In this document: in pieces, positions 1 through 8,376 of the stretch | How positions within the stretch are numbered: position 1 is the stretch's first letter | Layout of the letters: every line of letters starts with the position of its first letter | The notes under the pieces: model-generated | The model's input: the letters and a program-made list of their open reading frames with translations, nothing else | The model's database searches: none | Told to the model about the DNA's origin: nothing | Made by a program: the position numbers and the translations under genes | From: CBFGWV01 sp965652545 | Lineage (GTDB): Bacteria; Pseudomonadota; Gammaproteobacteria; Competibacterales; Competibacteraceae | Direction: 5' to 3' | DNA length: 15,558 bases | Assembly (NCBI GenBank): GCA_965652545.1 | Contig: CBFGWV010000094.1 | Span: 1-15,558, forward strand

Positions 1-23
1 AATCCCCACGCGGGCAACGACAT

Positions 24-141
24 GTAGGATGGGTTGAGCGGAAGCGATACCCATCAGCCACACCCGATCGAAGTCGCGTTCCCGTCGATTTGTGCTGCCC
101 TCGCTCACCGATGGGTATCGCTTCCGCTCAACCCATCCTAC
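24..141. repeat. Perfect 32-bp inverted repeat with 54-bp spacer, REP-like
   Basis: Positions 24-55 (beginning GTAGGATGGGTTGAGCGG) are the exact reverse complement of 110-141, with 54 bp between. Each arm can also fold alone, because GATGGGT and ACCCATC (7 bp) bracket a 14-nt loop, so the element is a pair of opposed REP-like hairpins (a BIME-like arrangement). Interspersed repeats of the GGATGGGTT...AACCCATCC kind are known from many proteobacterial genomes. It lies downstream of the ATPase stop codon at 220 and could act as a 3'-end stabiliser or terminator for that minus-strand transcript; this role is inferred. Confidence 0.85.
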
Positions 142-146
142 GGTGC

Positions 147-177
147 TGCAGGAGCGCACCCGAAGTGCGCGATCCGC
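147..177 (+). repeat. REP-like hairpin, copy 1 (GCAGGAGC type)
   Basis: A GCAGGAGC head is followed by a perfect 6-bp stem, GCGCAC (154-159) and GTGCGC (165-170), with loop CCGAA, and then GCGATCCGC. Positions 151-177 match the reverse complement of 3248-3274 at 26 of 27 bases. The head, hairpin and GCGAT layout resembles REP elements of pseudomonads and relatives. It lies just past the ATPase stop codon. Confidence 0.75.
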
Positions 178-219
178 CGCGACCCGGCACGAACCCCTCA
201 GCCGTAGCCGCCCATGCGC

Positions 220-2952
<2,733 letters not shown>

Positions 2953-3032
2953 GGTCGGTTCTCTAGTCGTTGCAGCAATGGGGCGCAGCATGGCCTGTGC
3001 GGCGCCTGCGCAAGCCTTAGAGCCTACCGAAT

Positions 3033-3062
3033 GGATATTGCGCCGGGTTGATACGTGTCAAC
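3033..3062 (-). promoter_or_regulatory. Candidate ATPase promoter with overlapping palindrome
   Basis: Positions 3047-3062 form a 16-bp near-palindrome, GTTGATACGTGTCAAC on the plus strand (only one symmetric pair mismatched). On the minus strand it contains a consensus -35 box, TTGACA (3061-3056). At the expected spacing lies only a weak -10 (ATATCC or AATATC, around 3033-3039). A regulator bound to the palindrome would cover the -35 of the ATPase gene. The palindrome is seen directly; the promoter function is inferred. Confidence 0.4.
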
Positions 3063-3090
3063 GTGCAATGCAGGAGACCAGGCCGCGCCT

Positions 3091-3177
3091 CTGAACCCAG
3101 GCACCCGTGGGTCGCGATTACGGCCCTGAACCTGGACACCCGTGGGTCGCTGATTACGCCCCCGAACCTGGGCACCT
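3091..3177 (+). repeat. Imperfect tandem blocks, period 35-36 bp
   Basis: Three diverged units start at 3091, 3126 and 3162. Each begins CYGAACCYRG followed by RCACC, and the first two continue CGTGGGTCGC(T)GATTACG. The third unit runs into the REP-like hairpin at 3178. The core of unit 1, GAACCCAGGCACCCGT (3093-3108), recurs as an exact inverted copy at 3276-3291. Confidence 0.75.
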
Positions 3178-3277
3178 GTAGGAGCCCTGCCCTCAGGGCG
3201 ATTGCCCGATGGGCCACCGGCAATCGAGCGTCAGGCCCCAACCGGGAGCGAATCGCGCACTTCGGGTGCGCTCCTAC
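3178..3277. repeat. Opposed pair of REP-like hairpins (BIME-like)
   Basis: The left hairpin begins GTAGGAGC (3178-3185) and has the stem GCCCTG/CAGGGC (3184-3189 with 3194-3199), then GCGATTGCC. The right one, in the opposite orientation, ends GCTCCTAC (3270-3277) and has the stem GCGCAC/GTGCGC (3255-3260 with 3266-3271). Read outward in, both have the same order: GTAGGAGC, hairpin, GCGATT. The right copy is the near-identical inverted partner of the copy at 151-177 beyond the other end of the ATPase gene. Confidence 0.75.
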
Positions 3278-3291
3278 GGGTGCCTGGGTTC
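3276..3291 (-). repeat. Inverted copy of the 16-bp block core
   Basis: ACGGGTGCCTGGGTTC is the exact reverse complement of 3093-3108. Together the two copies enclose the REP-like pair, so the whole 3093-3291 block is a nested inverted structure. Confidence 0.75.
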
Positions 3292-3349
3292 TGGGCAACA
3301 CAGCTCCGATACAGGTGCCGGATCAGGGCTGGTGTCGCGTCGAGTCTCT

Positions 3350-4270
3350 TTACAGCTCGGTATTCAACTCGCGGATGAAGGCTTCCCGTTGGCGCAGCGC
3401 GGCGGGCGCGGCTTCGCCCAGGCGCTGGGCGACCAGGGTCATCAGGGTTTCGGCGATGAAGGTGAAGCCGCACATGCTGTTGCTGTAATAGGCACTGGCA
3501 TCGGGAATGTACAGGCTTTGCACCGCCCAGGCGGCCAGCGGGGAGCTGACCGAGTCGGTGATGGCGACCACGGTGATGCCGTGGCGGGCGGCGGCCCGCG
3601 CGGCGTCCACCGTGGCGCGGGTGTAGGGCATGCAACTGGCTACCAGCAGGACATCGCTGTCGTTCAACTGCGCCAGGGCGTCGGCCACGCCCAGGTTGGC
3701 CGGGTCGAGCAAGGCGACATCGGGCCGCAGCATCCCCAAGCCATAGGTCATGAAGGCCGCCAGCGAGGCGAACTGGCGCATCCCGTGCAAGCGTACCCGC
3801 GGGGCGGTGGCGAGCAGCTCGACGATGGCGTCCAACTGCGGGCCATCGAGGGTGTGTACGCAGCGGGCGATGTTGGCCGACACCTGCTGCGCGAGCGTGT
3901 CGGCCAGTTGCACCCCGCTGTGTCCGGCAGGCGGGCTCGGCCGCAGCAGGCGGTCGGCGCGCTCGCTATAGAAGTGTTCGCGCTCTTCCACACCGCGGCG
4001 GAATACGGTCTGTAGCTCGCTGAACCCGCTGTAGCCCAGGCGCTGGGCCAGCCGCGACAAGGTCGAGGCGTTCACGCCGGCGGTCTCGGCCAGCTGGTTG
4101 ACGGAGTACATGGCCGCTTGGTGCGGCGCATCCAGCAACTGCCCCAGAATGCGCAGGCCGTTGCGGCCCAGCGAGGTCGTCGAAACGCCGCGATGGATGC
4201 GCTCGTACACCGCCTGAAGCTCGGCCAGGCTGGTCGGACCGCCGGTGGGAGGCTGCGGTTGGGCGGTCAT
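3350..4270 (-). CDS. RpiR/MurR-family transcriptional regulator (HTH plus SIS domain)
   Basis: A 306-aa cytoplasmic DNA-binding regulator, normal length for the family. The N-terminal HTH_6 domain covers about residues 14-90, with the recognition segment QLAETAGVNASTLSRLAQRL at about 59-78. A C-terminal SIS sugar/phosphate-isomerase fold covers about 135-285 (for example LLVASCMPYTRATVDAARAA and GITVVAITDS). SIS domains of this family usually sense phosphosugars, but several homologues sit with amino-acid uptake genes, as here. It is the last gene of a five-gene minus-strand unit, 18 bp after the C45 gene, with AGGA upstream of the ATG. Its place in the operon suggests it senses the imported or processed compound and controls the whole unit, possibly through the AT-rich repeats at 7539-7576. 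The effector is unknown. Confidence 0.92.
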   Translation of the reverse strand: MTAQPQPPTGGPTSLAELQAVYERIHRGVSTTSLGRNGLRILGQLLDAPHQAAMYSVNQLAETAGVNASTLSRLAQRLGYSGFSELQTVFRRGVEEREHFYSERADRLLRPSPPAGHSGVQLADTLAQQVSANIARCVHTLDGPQLDAIVELLATAPRVRLHGMRQFASLAAFMTYGLGMLRPDVALLDPANLGVADALAQLNDSDVLLVASCMPYTRATVDAARAAARHGITVVAITDSVSSPLAAWAVQSLYIPDASAYYSNSMCGFTFIAETLMTLVAQRLGEAAPAALRQREAFIRELNTEL

Positions 4271-4288
4271 GGTGCGCTGTCCTGGCGG

Positions 4289-5326
4289 TCAAACGAGGCT
4301 GCTGAGGATACTGCCCTGGTGTACCGGGGACAAACCGGAGCCCGCATAGAAGCGCCAGTGCACCGCATCGGGGTCGATGCGCAGCAGGGCCGAGGCCAAG
4401 GTGTTCTCCTCGTCCGGATCGTCCGCGGCGCAGCGATGAATGGGCAATTGGGCGTCGTCCGCATTGCGCAGGAAGGCCAGCGCCTGGCTCGTACTGGGCA
4501 GCGGCGGCAACCCGGCGGCCAGGGCATCGCCGCGCGCCTGGCGGGACTGGGACGATGCGGTGATGTGCTGCCTCACCCGCACCAGACGCGGGTCGATCAA
4601 ATGGTTGGCGTGGGCCGCCGGTCGCTCGATGACGGTGGTCGCCACGCCGGCATCGGTGGCCTCAACACTGAGCAGCCGCGCATCCCCGGCCTGGCCGATG
4701 ACGTGATGAAAGCCGCCGGCCCGGGCTGTGCCGGTGAGTAGCGCAAGCGCCGTGTCCAGATCCGGCGCATCCAATAAGGCCCGTGCGACAATCTGCCGCG
4801 GTACGCCGTCCAACGCGCTGATGCTGCGTATGTTGTTGACGGCAAAGGCCAGCCCGTATGGGTTGACGGCGAAGGTGTGGCCGGGCAGCGAGCCGGGATA
4901 GACAAAGGCCGTGAAGCCGCTGCCGCCGTCCATGGACACCTGGGCGATGGCGCAGTGGCCGGCCAGCACCGGGTAGCCGTCCTCGTTGTGCGCGATCAGC
5001 GCATGGCCGTCGCAGGCGGCCATCAAGGTGGTGCAGCCGTCGCCGGCCTCCACCGCCAGGTCGCCGCGGCAGTTCCAGGCGAACACCTCCGCTGGCGACA
5101 GCTCCAGCCCGGCGGCGAGGCCGTCCAGCTCGCGCATGATGTGCGGGAAGCGTGTCATGGCGTGCTCGCGCAGCCGCGCCATGGCGTCGCCGTCACGCGC
5201 ACGCGCCATGACTTGCCGCCACGCCCGCGAGGGTCGCAGCAGCCCGTGCACGGCCGCGGCGCCGAAACGGCCGAGTTGATGGCCAATGGCATAGGCGTCA
5301 CCGCCGATCTGAAGAGTTGTCAGCAT
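4289..5326 (-). CDS. C45-family Ntn amidohydrolase/acyltransferase (AAT-like)
   Basis: A 345-aa protein of the acyl-CoA:6-aminopenicillanate acyltransferase family (peptidase family C45), an N-terminal-nucleophile hydrolase. In this family a proenzyme cuts itself before a Cys, which then becomes the catalytic N-terminal residue. The expected site is seen at GDGCTTL (Gly97-Cys98), followed by the family-typical AHNEDGY (about 112-118) and FAVNPYGLAFAVNNIRS. It has no signal peptide and so should act in the cytoplasm. It lies 12 bp after an ABC-transporter ATPase gene and 18 bp before the RpiR gene, so it probably cleaves (or transfers) an acyl or amide group on the compound the transporter brings in. 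Penicillin as the true substrate is unlikely; N-acyl amino acids or small peptides are more plausible. No strong Shine-Dalgarno was seen, and translation may be coupled to the upstream gene. Confidence 0.85.
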   Translation of the reverse strand: MLTTLQIGGDAYAIGHQLGRFGAAAVHGLLRPSRAWRQVMARARDGDAMARLREHAMTRFPHIMRELDGLAAGLELSPAEVFAWNCRGDLAVEAGDGCTTLMAACDGHALIAHNEDGYPVLAGHCAIAQVSMDGGSGFTAFVYPGSLPGHTFAVNPYGLAFAVNNIRSISALDGVPRQIVARALLDAPDLDTALALLTGTARAGGFHHVIGQAGDARLLSVEATDAGVATTVIERPAAHANHLIDPRLVRVRQHITASSQSRQARGDALAAGLPPLPSTSQALAFLRNADDAQLPIHRCAADDPDEENTLASALLRIDPDAVHWRFYAGSGLSPVHQGSILSSLV

Positions 5327-5338
5327 GGTGTGCTTTGA

Positions 5339-6067
5339 TCAGGCCACGTGTTGCAGGAAGTCGCGCAGGCGCGCACTGGGCGGTGCATTGACCAACTCGC
5401 GCGGGTCGCCGTCGTCCACGATGCGGCCCTGGTCCATGAAGATCAGACGGGTCGCCGCCTTGCGGGCAAAGTCGATCTCGTGGGTCACGATGATCATTGT
5501 CATGCCTTCCTCGGCCAGCTTCTGCATGACGGTGAGCACCTCGTGGCGCAGCTCCGGATCCAGGGCCGAGGTGGGCTCATCGAACAGCATCAGCTTGGGC
5601 TTGACCGCCAGCGCGCGTGCGATGGCCACCCGCTGCTGCTGCCCGCCGGACAGCTCTGCCGGATAGTGGTGGGCGCGGTCGGCCAGGCCCACCTTGGCGA
5701 GCAGGGCGGCGGCTTGTTCGCGGGCCTCCGCACGGCTGGCGCCGCGGACGCGGCGGGGGCCGAAGGCGACGTTCTCCAGTGCCGTAAGGTGTGGGAACAG
5801 GTAGAACTGCTGGAACACCATGCCGGCTTCCAGGCGGATACGCTTCACGTCCACCGACTTGTCGGTGACGCTCAGCCCGTCCACGTGCAACTCACCGGCG
5901 CTGATCGCCTCCAGGTGGTTGATACAGCGCAGCAAGGTGGACTTTCCCGACCCGGATGGCCCGATGATGACCACGACTTCGCCCGCGTCCACGGACAGGT
6001 TGATGTCGTGCAGGACTTCGGTCTTGCCGAAGCGTTTGGCGACGTCTTTGAAGCGGACCATGCTCAT
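5339..6067 (-). CDS. Polar amino acid ABC transporter, ATP-binding protein (GlnQ-like)
   Basis: A 242-aa cytoplasmic ATPase subunit of a polar-amino-acid (PAAT) importer. All motifs are intact: Walker A GPSGSGKST (36-44), Q-loop FQQF (85-88), signature LSGGQQQR (139-146), Walker B LMLFDEP (159-165), D-loop SALD and switch His196 (VTHE). The length matches GlnQ/HisP/ArtP proteins. Its ATG overlaps the permease stop codon in an ATGA (6064-6067), which indicates translational coupling and equal subunit supply. Substrate specificity cannot be read from this subunit. I see nothing odd in it. Confidence 0.97.
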   Translation of the reverse strand: MSMVRFKDVAKRFGKTEVLHDINLSVDAGEVVVIIGPSGSGKSTLLRCINHLEAISAGELHVDGLSVTDKSVDVKRIRLEAGMVFQQFYLFPHLTALENVAFGPRRVRGASRAEAREQAAALLAKVGLADRAHHYPAELSGGQQQRVAIARALAVKPKLMLFDEPTSALDPELRHEVLTVMQKLAEEGMTMIIVTHEIDFARKAATRLIFMDQGRIVDDGDPRELVNAPPSARLRDFLQHVA

Positions 6068-6720
6068 AGGATCTTCAGCCTCCGCTCCAGCAGGCGCAAC
6101 CCGATGGTGAGCGCCCCGGTCATGATGAGGTAGATGATGGCAACGGCGCTCCAGATCTCCAGCGCGCGAAAGTTGCCGGCGATGATCTCCTGGCCCTGTC
6201 GGGTGAGCTCACCCACGCCGATGACGATGAACAGGGATGTGTCCTTGATGCTGACGATCCACTGGTTGCCCAGGGGCGGGATCATGCGGCGGAAGGCCAG
6301 CGGGGCGATGACATGGAGAATGGTCGCCGTCTTCGACAGGCCCAGTGCCAGCCCCGCCTCCTGAAAGCCTTTATGCACCGAGAGCACCGCGCCGCGGGTG
6401 ATCTCGGCAATGTACGCCCCGGAGTTGATGACGATCGTGAAAATGGCCGCGCTCAGCGGGTCCACCCGCACCGGCACCACCAGGGGCAGGGCGAAGTAGA
6501 TGAACATCACCTGCACCACGATGGGCGTGCCGCGGATGAACTCGACATAAACCAGGGCAATATGGTTGAGCGCCCAGCCGCCGTAGGCCCGAGCCAGCCC
6601 GGCAGCCACACCCAGGGCGAGCCCACCGAGCAGCCCGAGGATGGATATCCACAGGGTGAGCTTCGCCCCTTGCAGCAGCACCGGTATGGCGCTCCAGATC
6701 ACGCTCCATTCGAAGTGCAT
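6064..6720 (-). CDS. Polar amino acid ABC transporter, permease (HisM/GlnP-like)
   Basis: A 218-aa inner-membrane subunit with about five transmembrane helices (starting near residues 10, 52, 85, 160 and 190). It carries the PAAT hallmark RGTPIVVQ (63-70) and the EAA loop EAGLALGLSKTATILHVIAP (121-140) that contacts the ATPase. Only one permease gene is present, so a homodimer is likely. A strong Shine-Dalgarno, AGAGGAG, sits 7 nt before the ATG. It follows the binding-protein gene by 32 bp and overlaps the ATPase gene by 4 bp. Confidence 0.96.
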   Translation of the reverse strand: MHFEWSVIWSAIPVLLQGAKLTLWISILGLLGGLALGVAAGLARAYGGWALNHIALVYVEFIRGTPIVVQVMFIYFALPLVVPVRVDPLSAAIFTIVINSGAYIAEITRGAVLSVHKGFQEAGLALGLSKTATILHVIAPLAFRRMIPPLGNQWIVSIKDTSLFIVIGVGELTRQGQEIIAGNFRALEIWSAVAIIYLIMTGALTIGLRLLERRLKIL

Positions 6721-6752
6721 GTGTGGGCTCCTCTGGCCGGGTCAGCGACGAC

Positions 6753-7496
6753 TTACTTGGGGTCGGCGCCGAACCATTTACGGTAGATCTCCGCATAGGT
6801 GCCGTCGGCTTTCAGCTCAGCCAGCGCGCCGTTGACCTTGACCACCCACTCGCTGCCTTTGGGGAAGCCGATGCCGTAATGGTGGGCGTTCATTTGCTCG
6901 CCGACGGTCTTGACCTCGCCGTCGCCAGCGGTGGCGATGTAATAGAGGACGTTGGGGGTGTCGTGCATGGCCGCGTCGACGCGGCCGGTGCGCAGTTCGA
7001 GATAGGCGTTGTCGATGTTGGGAAACTGGCGAAGGTCGCCGGTGGTGAAGTGCTCTTTGGCATAGTCGGCGGCCGAGGTGCCGGTCTTGACGGCGAGACT
7101 GCGGCCGCTGAGGTCATCGGGGCCGTTGATGTCGGTGTTGTCGCTGGCGACCATGATGAGGAAGCCGCTGTCGTAGTACGGGTCGGAGAAATCGATGACC
7201 TGGGCGCGGTCTTCGCGGATGGTGATGCCGGCGAGTGCGACATCGACGTTGCGCGTCTGCAGTGCCGGGATGATGCCGTTGAAGTCCATGGGGGTGAGTT
7301 GGTACTCGACCTCCAGTTTTTTCGCGATAGCGTCCCAGAGGTCGATGTCGAAGCCGACGTAGGTGTCGCCTTGCTTGAACTCGAACGGCACGAAGGCGGT
7401 ATCCGTCGCCACGATGAGGGGTTCGGCGCTGGCGGGGAGCGCGAACGAGACGGCCAGGATGGCGGCGGAGCACAGGGACTTGAGCGGATACGACAT
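6753..7496 (-). CDS. Periplasmic amino-acid-type binding protein (SBP family 3)
   Basis: A 247-aa precursor of an extracellular solute-binding protein, the periplasmic receptor of the ABC importer encoded just downstream. The start at 7496 is preferred because AGAGGG lies 8 nt upstream and translation from there gives a clean signal peptide (MSYPLKSLCSAAILAVSFAL, then PASA before EPLIVATD). An in-frame ATG at 7544 would add 16 residues ahead of the signal. Family features include VATDTAFVPFEFKQGDTYVGFDIDL split around the first lobe, AGITIREDRAQVIDFSDPYY across the hinge region, and VKTGTSAADYA in lobe two. The retained Arg and Asp residues fit an alpha-amino-acid ligand (ITIRE and the acidic residue late in lobe two), but the ligand is not determined. 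It is the first gene of the operon. Confidence 0.95.
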   Translation of the reverse strand: MSYPLKSLCSAAILAVSFALPASAEPLIVATDTAFVPFEFKQGDTYVGFDIDLWDAIAKKLEVEYQLTPMDFNGIIPALQTRNVDVALAGITIREDRAQVIDFSDPYYDSGFLIMVASDNTDINGPDDLSGRSLAVKTGTSAADYAKEHFTTGDLRQFPNIDNAYLELRTGRVDAAMHDTPNVLYYIATAGDGEVKTVGEQMNAHHYGIGFPKGSEWVVKVNGALAELKADGTYAEIYRKWFGADPK

Positions 7497-7538
7497 GGTG
7501 GACACCCTCTGGATGACGGACTGTGTACGCACCAAGTG

Positions 7539-7576
7539 TTGCATTTAATTTTTAAAAAGCAATATTCATTGCATTT
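7539..7576 (-). promoter_or_regulatory. AT-rich promoter/operator region of the ABC operon
   Basis: In the 80-bp gap between the TetR stop and the binding-protein start the base composition turns sharply AT-rich. TTGCATTT occurs twice in direct orientation 30 bp apart (7539-7546 and 7569-7576), about three helical turns. Between and overlapping the second copy is the palindrome GCAAT-N4-ATTGC (7559-7572). These are good candidates for operator half-sites, for example for the RpiR regulator encoded at the operon's end. On the minus strand the palindrome is followed by TTTTT, so it could instead be a weak terminator for the TetR gene. No clear -35/-10 pair was found. Confidence 0.45.
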
Positions 7577-8206
7577 TTAATCCGCGCGGTAGCGTTCGAT
7601 GCTCGTGCAGGCAAGCTCGGCGAGGGCCGCGAGTTCAGCTTCCGTCGCGCCGTCCCGAGCCTGGATCGACATGCCTTGGATCATTGCGCCGACAAAGCGG
7701 GCCAGCGCTTCGACATCGGTATCGGCACGCAATTGGCCTGCATCGAGGCCTTGTCGGATGCGCGTGCGCAAGGCGTCCATCGTGGCCTGGCGCAAGCCCG
7801 CTGTGTGCGCGGCGATATGACGGTGTTCGCTTGCACAACTTTGCATGGCCGTGGCGATCATGCAGCCGGCAGGTCGGTCGGGCCGGCAGAACTCGTGTGC
7901 CGATTCGCGCAGCACGCGTTGCAGGGCCCTGGCGGCATCCGCTTCGCCGTCCAGGGCTGCGCGGGTGAAGGCGCCGACCGATTCACCGTACTGCACGAGG
8001 GCTTCGCGGTAGAGATCGGCCTTGGACTTGAATGCGGCGTACAGGCTCTGCGGGGTAATGCGCATCGCGTCCGTCAGGTCGTTGATCGAGGCGCCTTCAT
8101 AACCTAACGTCCAGAAGGTTTCGCGGGCGCGAGCCAACGCGACCTCGCGGTCGAAGGCGCGGGGCCGACCGCGGGGCCGAGGTGTGGTCTGACGCCTGGT
8201 GGACAC
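7577..8206 (-). CDS. TetR/AcrR-family transcriptional repressor
   Basis: A 209-aa DNA-binding regulator of normal TetR length. It has a basic N-terminus (RPRGRPRAFDREVALARA), an HTH domain over about residues 16-65 with the typical ASINDLTDAMRITPQSLYAA and FKSKADLYREAL segments, and a helical ligand/dimerisation domain containing the subgroup motif RPAGCMIATA. The start codon is GTG at 8206, supported by AGGAG 6 nt upstream. It is divergent from the serine-hydrolase gene, and the spacer holds a paired operator-like repeat around that gene's promoter, so it most likely represses the hydrolase gene. It also lies 80 bp upstream of the ABC operon in the same direction and could read through into it. 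The ligand is unknown. Confidence 0.95.
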   Translation of the reverse strand: MSTRRQTTPRPRGRPRAFDREVALARARETFWTLGYEGASINDLTDAMRITPQSLYAAFKSKADLYREALVQYGESVGAFTRAALDGEADAARALQRVLRESAHEFCRPDRPAGCMIATAMQSCASEHRHIAAHTAGLRQATMDALRTRIRQGLDAGQLRADTDVEALARFVGAMIQGMSIQARDGATEAELAALAELACTSIERYRAD

Positions 8207-8255
8207 GAGAGACTCCTGCCTATAGCGGGAACGGGCGTTGTGATGCTACAGCCTT

Positions 8256-8282
8256 CCGGCCCGCTTCGATCAACCGGGCCGG
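8256..8282. repeat. Perfect 8-bp GC-rich hairpin in the divergent spacer
   Basis: CCGGCCCG (8256-8263) and CGGGCCGG (8275-8282) are exact reverse complements around an 11-nt loop. The element lies between the TetR start and the operator/promoter region of the serine-hydrolase gene. There is no T-run on either side, so it is not a standard terminator. It could fold in the leader of the TetR mRNA or serve as a second protein-binding site. Confidence 0.6.
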
Positions 8283-8292
8283 CGCGGCATAA

Positions 8293-8363
8293 AATTATCA
8301 CAATGATCACTCTTGAAATAAGCTCGAAGCTGCCGTATTAATGGAGCGTTCATTGTGATAATT
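8293..8363. promoter_or_regulatory. Promoter of the serine hydrolase gene flanked by a 14-bp inverted operator pair
   Basis: AATTATCACAATGA (8293-8306) is exactly inverted at 8350-8363, with 43 bp between. Inside lies a good sigma70 promoter reading plus: TTGAAA (8313-8318), 17 bp, TATTAA (8336-8341), which predicts a start near 8348. The left arm thus abuts the -35 and the right arm covers the transcription start. The left arm also extends to the pseudo-palindrome TTATCA-CAA-TGATCA (8295-8309), of the size a TetR dimer binds. Two TetR dimers, or a loop, would block RNA polymerase. The repeat is seen; binding by the neighbouring TetR is inferred. Confidence 0.75.
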
Positions 8364-8376
8364 AATGGAGCCTTTC

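Larger units (their letters stand above)
2953..3349. other. Repeat-rich intergenic region
   Basis: About 400 bp between the start of the ATPase gene and the end of the RpiR-type regulator gene, both on the minus strand. No credible ORF was seen: the plus-strand frames here lack start signals and family resemblance. It contains a candidate promoter/operator palindrome (3047-3062), three imperfect tandem blocks (3091-3177) and an opposed pair of REP-like hairpins (3178-3277), followed by an inverted copy of the tandem-block core (3276-3291). Nothing recognisable was seen in 3292-3349. Confidence 0.7.

Noticed and set aside
24..141. Terminal inverted repeats of an insertion sequence
   Set aside because: The spacer is only 54 bp without coding capacity, and no target-site duplication or transposase is seen; a REP-like element fits better.
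3091..3177. CRISPR array
   Set aside because: The three units are diverged, have a 35-36-bp period without unique spacers, and have no cas genes nearby.
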